A stretch of 64,000 nucleotides of DNA from Lachnospiraceae bacterium (GTDB lineage: Bacteria; Bacillota; Clostridia; Lachnospirales; Lachnospiraceae). The stretch spans positions 1 to 64,000 of the forward strand of contig WRBB01000010.1 of the NCBI GenBank assembly GCA_009779895.1, in the 5' to 3' direction. The position numbers and the translations under genes were made by a program. This document shows positions 23,634-32,247 of the stretch, piece by piece. Below the pieces are notes generated by a model. It worked only from the letters and a program-made list of their open reading frames with translations. It was not told the origin of the DNA and did no database searches. Numbering within the stretch: the stretch's first letter is position 1; each line of letters starts with the position of its first letter.

Positions 23634-25001
23634 TTAATTACTATTTGCAGCGATAAAATCTTCGATTTGTTGAACAGTTCTGGCTGCTGCATCAGCAGGT
23701 GTAAGTGTTCCAAAGGCAATGTCTTCAAAAGCGGATTCTAAGATAGCCCGGACTTCTGCTGAGGTGGTAGGACCGCCATCTGAAAAACCATTATAAGATA
23801 AACTGATTTCAACACTCTCCATCATCAGAGGATCTAGCAAGCCTTCTCCCTCTATGATTTCTTGCGCAAAGGCGGTTGGTGGAATGGATCTTACAAGTCC
23901 CAAGGTTCTGACGGACTCTGCATTGTTGAAGAAGAAGTTCAAAAACTTAGCTGCTTCTTCCGGATGTTCTGAGTAATAATAAATACCGATGAATTGTGGT
24001 GGCTCTGTGACCCAACCATCATTGGCACGATCCGGTAACAAGGGCAATCGGCCATTGGCAAAGGTAACATCCGGAGCTGCCGCAGTAAATACTTCGATGG
24101 AAGAAGAGTATCCCATTGCTGCTACATAACGTCCTGCAACCCAATTGGGGTCTTGTTGCAGCTGTTCACCAAAAGGTGCCAAGTAAGAAGCTGGTGCAGC
24201 TACTTCTTCTTCATATAGACGTCGAATAAAGTCAAAAATTTCTTCGAATTGAGCTTCCGTTAAAGTCAGGTTAAAATCTCTATCCACAATGGCTTCGCCG
24301 GTCATTTGGCGTGCCATGGCTCTGATAATAAAAGCATAAGCAAGTGGCGTGGATGCAGATAGCAAGTAAGCTTCCGGATCATATTCTCTCACCAAACGTC
24401 CCCATTCAAACCAATCTTCCCACTCGTGGGGTTCTGTAATAGGAACACCGGCAGCATCTGCCAAATCTTGATTTACAATAAGTGCGGAACCGCCCATGCC
24501 GGTTGGAATGGCCCAATAAGAATCTGTTCCGAACTTAGCAATTTCTAAAAAGCTTTCGTCAAAATTGGAAAAATCAAAATCGGTCTCACTTAGATTTTTC
24601 AAAACACCTTGTCGTTGATATTCAGAACCAAGACCTGTTTCGACTTGGATGATGTCCGGTGCGGTTCTGGAAGCGAACTGGGTGGTCAAACGAGCGGCAT
24701 ATCCGTCGATAGAACTAAATTCCGGTGTGATTGTGATGTTAGGATGTTCCGCTTCAAAGGCTTCAATCACCGCCAATGTTGCTTCGTGTCTGCTTTCGCC
24801 GCCCCACCAGGAAAATCTTAGGTTGATTTGCTCTCCATTGGTGGTATCAGCAGGTTCTTCTTGATCGGTAGAATCCGCCTCCTCGGTTGTGGTATCGTTG
24901 GTCGTAGTTGTTTCAGTTGCAGCACCGTTGCCACAGCCAGCAAACAAGCCCCCCAATAGAACGGCCGCAAGGCCAAGTGCCAATAAATTTTTCTTTCTCA
25001 T
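23634..25001 (-). CDS. Sugar ABC transporter substrate-binding lipoprotein
   Basis: A 455-residue lipoprotein. The lipobox LFAGC places the lipidated Cys at residue 23, followed by a Thr/Glu/Asp-rich linker to about residue 55. The body is family 1 extracellular solute-binding protein (LRFSWWGGESRHEATLAVIE, then RTAPDIIQVETG). It delivers an oligosaccharide to the two permeases downstream; the GH1 in the operon suggests beta-glucosides. AGGAGG precedes the ATG. One copy of the 60-bp operator element lies upstream (25068-25127). Confidence 0.9.
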   Translation of the reverse strand: MRKKNLLALGLAAVLLGGLFAGCGNGAATETTTTNDTTTEEADSTDQEEPADTTNGEQINLRFSWWGGESRHEATLAVIEAFEAEHPNITITPEFSSIDGYAARLTTQFASRTAPDIIQVETGLGSEYQRQGVLKNLSETDFDFSNFDESFLEIAKFGTDSYWAIPTGMGGSALIVNQDLADAAGVPITEPHEWEDWFEWGRLVREYDPEAYLLSASTPLAYAFIIRAMARQMTGEAIVDRDFNLTLTEAQFEEIFDFIRRLYEEEVAAPASYLAPFGEQLQQDPNWVAGRYVAAMGYSSSIEVFTAAAPDVTFANGRLPLLPDRANDGWVTEPPQFIGIYYYSEHPEEAAKFLNFFFNNAESVRTLGLVRSIPPTAFAQEIIEGEGLLDPLMMESVEISLSYNGFSDGGPTTSAEVRAILESAFEDIAFGTLTPADAAARTVQQIEDFIAANSN

Positions 25002-25067
25002 GTTTCTTCCTCCTGTATTATTTTTTTAAATCATAGCACTGAGAACAAAAAATAAACAGAGCTTTAA

Positions 25068-25127
25068 AATCGGATTAATACTCAAAAATTATTCATTTTT
25101 AGCCCATAAGTATCATAAGGTTTGATT
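25068..25127 (-). promoter_or_regulatory. 60-bp operator-like element, copy B (upstream of the first importer operon)
   Basis: On the minus strand it reads AATCAAACCTTATGATACTT, then TGGGCTAAAAATGAAT, then GAGTATTAATCCGATT. It closely matches copies C (27768-27827) and A (38850-38909), with dyad ends AATC/GATT. It lies 67-126 bases upstream of the binding-protein start, a suitable place for a YesN-type activator. Confidence 0.65.
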
Positions 25128-25132
25128 TATTC

Positions 25133-26923
25133 TCATTTTTTATTTTTGTTGTTTGTTTTTGGCAAACGAAAGGATACTGCGGTACCAAGGTTTTTTTTAC
25201 TATGGATTTGTAAGGCACTTTCTTCTCCATAATGTAAAAGCAAACGATGGTTTACATTTCTTAAGCCAATGTTATCCATACCTTTGGAATATATTTTTTG
25301 ATTCAGCTTTGTTAATTCTTGTTGTGTCATGCCAACCCCATTGTCAATGATAGCAAAGGAGATTTGATCTTCCCGATCATATATTTTTAGCTTAATGATG
25401 ATTCTTTCTTTTCCCCCATCTTTTCTTTTGCCGTGCTCAAGGCAGTTTTCCACAATGGGTTGTAGCAGTAGGCGAAACACTTCAAAGTCCAAGACATTTT
25501 CATCGACTTCAAAGTAGGTAATGATAAAATCCCCAAAACGAACCTTTAGGATTTCCAGATAAGCTTTTAGGTATTCCAGTTCTTCTCGTAAATTGACTTT
25601 TGTTGTCGGATCCGTTAAGGCATATTTTACGACCTTAGATAGTTGCATTGTCATTTTATGTAAGGGACTTAGCTTGCCGAGATTTTTAATGATTTCAAAG
25701 TCCATGATTTGTAAGGTATTAAAAATAAAGTGCGGATTGATTTGAAGCTGTAAGGCGGCTTTTTCCGATAGTTCATATTGATATTGACGTTCCATCAAAT
25801 TCATTTTCATTTGATTATTGCGTAAGTGTAAATAAATCATATTGTTCAAAATGATACCAAATTCATCCTTTACATCACTAACCTGATAGGTGATTTCTTC
25901 ACCTTTTTCCGCCTCAGAAAAAACATTGATACATTCTTGAATAAAAAAGAACGATCTTCGTGTGTACAAATAAGCGATGGAAAATACAATCATAATATCG
26001 AGAAAAAGAATCGCCAGAACCAAAAGCAAATAATAACGAAGCTCATGAATCAAATAGGAAAAGGGAATTGCCGAAACATTATAGATATTAAGTTGTTCGG
26101 AATATTGGGCATTTAAAAAAAAGAGATGATTGTCTATACGCCACCAGTTGCCATCCAATGTAGCGTAATCGTCTGTTGCCAAAAAGTCGTCAAAAAAGAG
26201 AGCAAATGCGCGTTCAAAAGCGGCATTGTTTTGCTCCGTGGTGATGGAACCTAACATATCTCTGTGGGAACTAAAAAGAAAGAGGTTCTGAAATTCTGTA
26301 ACCATTGCGTTGCGTAATAAATTTTGATACTTATCCAAATCAATGTTAATGACAATCACACCATTCATGTGGGACATTCTTTGAAACAAGGTGATAACCT
26401 GTACGGGTTGGTCAAAAGCATATCGATGGATTTGGCGTTGGCTGGCAAAGCGTATTTCATCATCTGCCATTTGCTGGTAAATGTCCAACCAATCGTTGTC
26501 ATAATATTGTTCAATGGTAGGAATTTGACTGGAGGCAGAAGATAAAAAGCGGTCATTGCCATCCAAATATAAATACATGGAATGTATATAGGGATAAGCC
26601 AAGTGAAAACTGGAAAAGAAGTTTTGTGTCATATGAAAGGCAACCACGTCACTTTGCTGCATCGTGTTTGTTGCAAGCATATTTCTCAAAGGCAGCGAAA
26701 AGGAAAAGTTACTTGTCATAACATCGAGATAATAACCTAGGTTATAAACGGTTACTTCCAGGCTGTTGCTAAGATTGTATAATGTTGCTTGCCCGCCCTC
26801 TTGAATGCGCCTTAGTTGAATCGAGATGAAAAAATAACCGACAACAATGAATAGGATTAAGGTTGGAATAATCATATAAAGAAAATAAGTTCTAACACGT
26901 TTGAAAAAATATTTTCTTAGCAT
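25133..26923 (-). CDS. YesM-type sensor histidine kinase
   Basis: A 596-residue membrane kinase with helices at about 15-38 and 295-325 flanking an extracellular sensor region. A His_kinase domain follows with the acceptor His in INPHFIFNTLQ, then an HATPase domain with PIVENCLEHG and DNGVGM. Kinases of this class respond to sugars or binding proteins and phosphorylate AraC-type regulators. GAGG precedes the ATG, and it overlaps the end of the regulator gene by 7 bases, so the two are coupled. Confidence 0.92.
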   Translation of the reverse strand: MLRKYFFKRVRTYFLYMIIPTLILFIVVGYFFISIQLRRIQEGGQATLYNLSNSLEVTVYNLGYYLDVMTSNFSFSLPLRNMLATNTMQQSDVVAFHMTQNFFSSFHLAYPYIHSMYLYLDGNDRFLSSASSQIPTIEQYYDNDWLDIYQQMADDEIRFASQRQIHRYAFDQPVQVITLFQRMSHMNGVIVINIDLDKYQNLLRNAMVTEFQNLFLFSSHRDMLGSITTEQNNAAFERAFALFFDDFLATDDYATLDGNWWRIDNHLFFLNAQYSEQLNIYNVSAIPFSYLIHELRYYLLLVLAILFLDIMIVFSIAYLYTRRSFFFIQECINVFSEAEKGEEITYQVSDVKDEFGIILNNMIYLHLRNNQMKMNLMERQYQYELSEKAALQLQINPHFIFNTLQIMDFEIIKNLGKLSPLHKMTMQLSKVVKYALTDPTTKVNLREELEYLKAYLEILKVRFGDFIITYFEVDENVLDFEVFRLLLQPIVENCLEHGKRKDGGKERIIIKLKIYDREDQISFAIIDNGVGMTQQELTKLNQKIYSKGMDNIGLRNVNHRLLLHYGEESALQIHSKKNLGTAVSFRLPKTNNKNKK

Positions 26924-27663
26924 GTTTCGTCCTCATCTTTTCGGATGCCATTGCGGTAATCCCTAGGGGTTACTTTGTAATAGGACTTAAAGGCTCTGGT
27001 AAAATTCTTTGGACTATCATAACCCACATAGTAGGCAATTTCATAGCTTTTATGGGTGGGATCATTGAGCATTTCGCCGGCTTGTTGCATTCTGATTTTG
27101 GTCAGGCTTTCGCTAAAGCTAACCCCTTTGTTTTCCTTATATATTTTTGATAAATAATTGGGGCTTAAACCAACCAGTTCAGCGGCTTCAATCAAACTGC
27201 CATCTCGGAAATGGTTGCTTAAATAATCATCTACTTTTTTTAAGATTTTTCCGTAATAGGAGCCATCCGTGTTTCGGTTGATTGAAAATTTTTCATCCAA
27301 AAGGGTTTTGATTTTTTCAAAACAGCTGGAAAGCTTATCATAATTAATCGGTTTTAAAAGATAATCTTGAATTTCAAGTGTAATCGCTTCCCGCATATAT
27401 TGATAATCACTATAACTGCTAAAGATAACAATGATAAGATCCGGATATTTTTTTAATGCCTTTGCCAGTTCTAAACCATTCATGTCCGGCATAGAGATAT
27501 CGGTCATCACCACATCAACCGGATGGTTTTCTAAAAAGGCCAAAGCAGCTTTGGCTTTGGTAAATTTACCAACAACTTCAAAGCCAATATTGTTCCAAGG
27601 GAAAATTTCTGAGATTCCCTCTAATATTTTTTTTTCATCATCAACAATTAACAATTGATACAT
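26917..27663 (-). CDS. YesN-type response regulator (REC + AraC HTH)
   Basis: A 248-residue activator. The receiver domain (about 1-120) has the DDE acidic pocket and phospho-acceptor Asp in VVMTDISMPDMNGLEL; the AraC-type double HTH (about 150-245) has ESLTKIRMQQAGEML and a C-terminal PKNFTRAFKSYY. GGGAGAT precedes the ATG. Copy C of the 60-bp element lies upstream, suggesting autoregulation together with activation of the adjacent importer. Confidence 0.92.
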   Translation of the reverse strand: MYQLLIVDDEKKILEGISEIFPWNNIGFEVVGKFTKAKAALAFLENHPVDVVMTDISMPDMNGLELAKALKKYPDLIIVIFSSYSDYQYMREAITLEIQDYLLKPINYDKLSSCFEKIKTLLDEKFSINRNTDGSYYGKILKKVDDYLSNHFRDGSLIEAAELVGLSPNYLSKIYKENKGVSFSESLTKIRMQQAGEMLNDPTHKSYEIAYYVGYDSPKNFTRAFKSYYKVTPRDYRNGIRKDEDETC

Positions 27664-27767
27664 CTGATATCTCCCTTAAAACATGAAATAAAAATCATTA
27701 TTATTGTAACAGCTACGAGAATTTCTAACAAGTATTTATACTTTGTAAAGAATAGGAAATGAGAACA

Positions 27768-27827
27768 AATCAAACCTTATGATACCTATGGGTTCAAAAT
27801 GGATATGTTATGAGTATTAATTTGATT
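27768..27827 (+). promoter_or_regulatory. 60-bp operator-like element, copy C (upstream of the first YesN gene)
   Basis: It begins AATCAAACCTTATGATACCT at 27768 and ends ATGAGTATTAATTTGATT. It shares most positions with copies A and B, including the flanking GAGAACAAATCAAACC also found at copy B (GAGAATAAATCAAACC). It is located 105-164 bases before the regulator start. Confidence 0.65.
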
Positions 27828-27905
27828 CTAAAAAATAAAATAAGGCTGTCACAAAATGTAAATATACATAATAAAAAAATGCATATTTAACTGTTTGTAC
27901 AGCCT
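27828..27905 (-). terminator. Rho-independent terminator of the GH3 operon
   Basis: Read on the minus strand, AGGCTGT and GACAGCCT close a long stem-loop with an inner AT stem (TAAATATGCAT/ATGTATATTTA), followed by TTATTTTATTTTTT. It lies just after the GH3 stop and before copy C of the operator element. Confidence 0.8.
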
Positions 27906-27922
27906 AAATGTCATGAATAAAC

Positions 27923-30700
27923 CTATTTTATCAATGTAATTTCAACCTTATTCACCACAATCCCTCCCAAGGAGAAGTATAGTTTTAAATAAAGGCTATC
28001 AGAATTTGTTTGACCGGTGAGGAATTCATAAGTCATAGGGGTTCTGTCTTTTGCAGTTAACGTGACGGTTCTTAGTAGTTTACCATCCCAGAAGACGGAA
28101 TAAGGTAATTGGGCATTTTCTGATATTTCATGTTCTGTAGTTACGTAGCAGAGAACAGAAACCTTATAGTTCCCCGGTTCTGGTAACAAAAGTTGGTAGC
28201 TATTGCTTTTACATTTGTTCGTATCTAAGGTGCGGATATCTAGTTCTCCTTTGCCATTTATGGTAATGGGAGAACCAATTACATTGGCACCTTCGTCCTC
28301 TAAAGAAACACTTTTTAGGTAGGTGTCCAATTCCGTGACAATACCACGATAGCGAGTAAAGACAGGCATGCCAATGATGACGGAACAAATATTGGCAGCA
28401 CATAATTGGTACTCTCCTCTGGTGACCGTTCCGGCTTTTAGAGCCTCGGCGGAATTATCATGATTAGAGTTTTTCAAAGAATTTCGTGTCACCATCTGAA
28501 GATCATTTTGGGCACGAATCATAGAAGCAACATTTTGCAAAGTTCCTTCTTCGCCTTTGTCATTTCCTTTTGCCCACCAGTCTGTCATGACAAGGCCCTG
28601 AAAGCCCCATTCTTTTCGGAGAACATTGGTGCAAAGCTCATAGCTACTGGCAGTCCAATAGCCGTTGATTGGTGCGTAGGTGGTCATGACTGTGGTCATA
28701 TCGGTTTCTTTGACGGTGATTTCAAAGCCACGGAGATAAATTTCACGGATCGCTCTGCCGGAAATAACCGTTTCGACAAAATTTCTACGATGTTCTTGGT
28801 TGTTGCAGGCAAAATGCTTCACAGTTCCGGTGACACCATATTTGTGTAGTCCGTTTAATTGAGCCGCCGCCATTTTTCCGGTAATGAATGGATCTTCGGA
28901 GAAATACTCAAAGTTGCGCCCATTGAAAGGATGGCGATGAATATTCATGCCGGGCCCTGTCAGCATATCAACGTGATGTTTTCTTAATTCCAAGCCCTCG
29001 TATTCGTAAAGTTCGGTTTGGAGTGCTAGGTTAAAGGTACTGGCGTTGGTTGCACCATTTGGTAAGGAAAAAGCAATTGTGCCGCAGTCCATTCGGACAC
29101 CGCTTGGCCCGTCGGTGATACAAGCTACAGGGATGCCAAAATCCAAAAGGGAGTCGGTAACACCACCGAAAGCCCCACCGGTACCGGGAGTTACTTTTTC
29201 TGAGCACATACCCTCACCTCGTACGATACAACATAAATCTTCATCAGAGAGTTGGGCAATGAATGCATGCATGGAAACCTTGCCGTCGGCAACATCGGTC
29301 AATTTATAACCTTTGTCTCCGGTATATTTTAAATCGGCAGGCAGATTTGCATTTCTTTTTGCAACCGGGTCTTCTACTGCGAGAGGTGCTTGCTCCCAAG
29401 CCACCGCAAAGCTGTCTTCATCAATTGCGTTGCCGGGGATCATTCGGTTAAATGCAACAACCGGGGCTAGGTTTTCTTCGACGGTATCCATAATAACCAA
29501 CTCATCGAGTGTAATCGAGAAAGCCTTTTTTGCGATTCGAACATCATCGCCGAGATAAAAATCATAAGTTCCGGCTTCCAAGACGAAGCTATTTTTATGT
29601 CCGGTGATACCACTATCATCAAAGGAGGCAATATAATATTTTGAAACAACAATTATGATTTCATCCCTTTCGCCTGGAGCCAATTCGGCGGTTTTTCCGA
29701 AGCCACATAAAGCTCTGATTGGCTTACCCAATTTTCCTTGGGGTGCAGCCACATAAAATTGTACGACTTCTTTCCCCTTTATTGCACCGGTATTGACAAC
29801 TTTTACGGTGATCGTGATTTCACCCTTGCTTTCCTTGATGTTGATAAGTTTCTTATCAAAGGTGGTATAGGAAAGGCCAAAACCGAACGGATACATCACC
29901 TTGTCTTTTGCAAAGGTTTCGAAATAACGATAGCCAACATAGATGTCTTCGACGTATTCGTTTACATGATCATCGCCGTAATGCTCATGGGAAGGATGAT
30001 CCTCAACATGATAAGCGATGGTATTTGCAAGTTTTCCGGAAGGTGTGATGCTCCCCATTAAAACGTCAGTGACCCCGCTACCCCCTTCTTGGCCTCCTTG
30101 CCAGCAATACATGACAGAATTAGGTTTGTATGTATCAACCCATTTCATATCAATTACATTACCAACGTTGAGTAAAACGATTACCTTATCGAAAATGGAG
30201 GTAATTACGTTAAGGATGTTGTGCTCATCATTTGTTAAATGATAGCTGCCGGGATCGGCACTATTATCTTTGTCTTCGCCGGCTGTTCGCCCGATGATAA
30301 GAATGGCAACATCTGACTCTTCTTTGGCTTTACGAACCAAATCCTCTGAAAGAGGCATTTCTTTTTGAAACCAAGGCTCATTGGCCCAACCGACACCTTC
30401 ATCAAAAGGATTATCTTTTAGCCACTCTTCGTAGATTTCCAGAACACCTTTGTTCAAAACCAAGGAAGTGTATTGTTCTATGGCTTCTTTGATACCGGTA
30501 ATATAGGGTGCATTAACCATACCACCGGAGCCGGTGCCGCTTTTAAAATAATTGAATTGGCTTCGTCCAAACAGCGCGACTGTTGTTCCTTCTGCCAAAG
30601 GCATCAGGTTGTCACGATTTTCCAGTAAGACAACTCCCTCTGCCACTACTTGGCGGGCACAGGCTGCATATTTTTGAATGTTAAAAATCTTTTCGTTCAT
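27923..30700 (-). CDS. GH3 beta-glucosidase with reversed domain order
   Basis: A 925-residue intracellular glycosidase. The alpha/beta sandwich domain comes first (about 15-245: RQVVAEGVVLLENRDNLMPL, GRTAGEDKDN), then an Fn3-like domain (about 290-400), and only then the TIM barrel (about 480-800). The barrel has KHFACNNQEHRR and the nucleophile Asp707 in LVMTDWW. Most GH3 enzymes have the barrel first; this swapped order is known from some rumen Clostridia (Ruminococcus albus, Butyrivibrio). A C-terminal beta-sandwich (about 800-925) may bind carbohydrate. GGAGG precedes the ATG. It is the last gene of the second importer operon. Confidence 0.92.
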   Translation of the reverse strand: MNEKIFNIQKYAACARQVVAEGVVLLENRDNLMPLAEGTTVALFGRSQFNYFKSGTGSGGMVNAPYITGIKEAIEQYTSLVLNKGVLEIYEEWLKDNPFDEGVGWANEPWFQKEMPLSEDLVRKAKEESDVAILIIGRTAGEDKDNSADPGSYHLTNDEHNILNVITSIFDKVIVLLNVGNVIDMKWVDTYKPNSVMYCWQGGQEGGSGVTDVLMGSITPSGKLANTIAYHVEDHPSHEHYGDDHVNEYVEDIYVGYRYFETFAKDKVMYPFGFGLSYTTFDKKLINIKESKGEITITVKVVNTGAIKGKEVVQFYVAAPQGKLGKPIRALCGFGKTAELAPGERDEIIIVVSKYYIASFDDSGITGHKNSFVLEAGTYDFYLGDDVRIAKKAFSITLDELVIMDTVEENLAPVVAFNRMIPGNAIDEDSFAVAWEQAPLAVEDPVAKRNANLPADLKYTGDKGYKLTDVADGKVSMHAFIAQLSDEDLCCIVRGEGMCSEKVTPGTGGAFGGVTDSLLDFGIPVACITDGPSGVRMDCGTIAFSLPNGATNASTFNLALQTELYEYEGLELRKHHVDMLTGPGMNIHRHPFNGRNFEYFSEDPFITGKMAAAQLNGLHKYGVTGTVKHFACNNQEHRRNFVETVISGRAIREIYLRGFEITVKETDMTTVMTTYAPINGYWTASSYELCTNVLRKEWGFQGLVMTDWWAKGNDKGEEGTLQNVASMIRAQNDLQMVTRNSLKNSNHDNSAEALKAGTVTRGEYQLCAANICSVIIGMPVFTRYRGIVTELDTYLKSVSLEDEGANVIGSPITINGKGELDIRTLDTNKCKSNSYQLLLPEPGNYKVSVLCYVTTEHEISENAQLPYSVFWDGKLLRTVTLTAKDRTPMTYEFLTGQTNSDSLYLKLYFSLGGIVVNKVEITLIK

Positions 30701-30725
30701 GAAAAACCTCCTAAAATATTGTTTT

Positions 30726-32216
30726 TTATGTATTTTTTTCTTCTCTTATTTTGTCAGCATATTCTTTGGGAGACATTCCTGTCATTGAGCGGAACAAGCG
30801 ACTAAAATAAAATTGGTCATAATAACCGACGCGTTGGGCAATGTCTTTGATATAAATTTTTGAATCCTTTTGCATGAACGTTTGTGCTTTATGGATTCTG
30901 ATTTTGGTCAAATAATTATGAAACGAGGTGTTCTCGTATTTGCGAAACATTCTACTTAATGTGGTTTGGGAAAGACCAAATTCTTGGCAAATACCGTTTA
31001 GGGTTATTTCTTGTTCCAAATGTTCGTTTAGATAGGTCTGTATGGAATGGAATAGCTTTTCTTTGTCGTCGATGTTTTCCTTTTCTAGGGTTGGGATGCA
31101 CATTTTCACAATCCCTAAGATGCTGTCTTTTACTTCTTCCATCTTACTTACGGAGTAAAAAGCATCGTCGATTAAAAATTCAATTTCCGTTACTTCTAGG
31201 GCTGTCTTTCGAGAATGCATAATTAATTGGAAGAAATAGGTTACACGTGCTTCAATATAAAGTTGACTATAGTTTTGTTTTTCCCAAATTTCAAACAGTT
31301 TTTCTAGCTTTGGTAAGATTTTTTCTAATTCTTGGTAGCGCAAGACATATTCCATTTCTTTTAGAGCCTCTTTTTCAGATTTGTCGTTTTGGTGGTTGAA
31401 TCCAGGTGTTTTTTCGTTGATGAGCTGATTTTTGCCAATTACAATGGTTTCGTCAAGTTTATGGTAAAGCTTTTTTGCCACTTGATTTAAATCTTTCAAC
31501 TTAAATGATTCAGAATAGGTAATTGCTGTTACATAGGACTTTTTTTGGAGGGACTTGTTATATAACTGTTTGGTTAACTTGCTGTAATTTTGCACCGCCA
31601 ATAAGGACTCAGGAATCACGTGAAGCCCTTCTAATCCATCACGGCCAAAGATATAGATTTTTTCTTCTGGGTTTGGAAAGAGTTCTCTGCTGGTCTTATG
31701 AGAAAAGCGCATAGGTAAACCATTGCGACGACATAAAAAAGCATAGTAATTTCCGGCAGGGAAATAGCGTAGTTGACTTTCAGTTACGTCCTCGCCATGA
31801 CAAAGTGCTTGTAAAGCCTCGTTACGCTTTTCGTAATATAACCGATCCAATCTCTTTTCTAAGCGTTCCAACACCTGTTGAATATCAGAAGGTGCCAAAG
31901 GCTTTAAAAGGTAGTCACAGACACCAGATGCCAAAGCTTGCTTGGCATATTCAAATTCCGAATATCCGCTGACAATGAGACTTAAGATATCTGGATAGTG
32001 TTCTTTCACTTTTGAAACCAATTCAATCCCATTCATTTTCGGCATTTGCACATCGGTAATTAAGATATCCGGTTGTAGTTTAGTAATCTGTTCCAAGGCT
32101 TCCAGGCCATTGCCAGCACGTCCCACCAAGGTAAAGCCGGGATATTTTTTTTCGAGAACCAGACAAACATAATTTAAAGCGGCGGGTTCATCATCTACTA
32201 CAATTACTTTATACAT
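30726..32216 (-). CDS. YesN-type response regulator, long form
   Basis: A 496-residue regulator with REC (about 1-120; phospho-acceptor in ILITDVQMPKMNGIEL), a long middle region of unknown role (about 125-385) and an AraC-type HTH (about 390-490; FGLSQTTLSRMFRKYEN, GYYDQFYFSRLFRSMTGMSP). It is partner to the YesM kinase directly upstream (32-base gap). The ribosome site is weak (GCGAG). It probably activates the second importer operon and possibly the shared 60-bp elements. Confidence 0.92.
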   Translation of the reverse strand: MYKVIVVDDEPAALNYVCLVLEKKYPGFTLVGRAGNGLEALEQITKLQPDILITDVQMPKMNGIELVSKVKEHYPDILSLIVSGYSEFEYAKQALASGVCDYLLKPLAPSDIQQVLERLEKRLDRLYYEKRNEALQALCHGEDVTESQLRYFPAGNYYAFLCRRNGLPMRFSHKTSRELFPNPEEKIYIFGRDGLEGLHVIPESLLAVQNYSKLTKQLYNKSLQKKSYVTAITYSESFKLKDLNQVAKKLYHKLDETIVIGKNQLINEKTPGFNHQNDKSEKEALKEMEYVLRYQELEKILPKLEKLFEIWEKQNYSQLYIEARVTYFFQLIMHSRKTALEVTEIEFLIDDAFYSVSKMEEVKDSILGIVKMCIPTLEKENIDDKEKLFHSIQTYLNEHLEQEITLNGICQEFGLSQTTLSRMFRKYENTSFHNYLTKIRIHKAQTFMQKDSKIYIKDIAQRVGYYDQFYFSRLFRSMTGMSPKEYADKIREEKNT

Positions 32217-32247
32217 TGTTTTTCTCGCTTTTCTAAATTCAAGAAGC

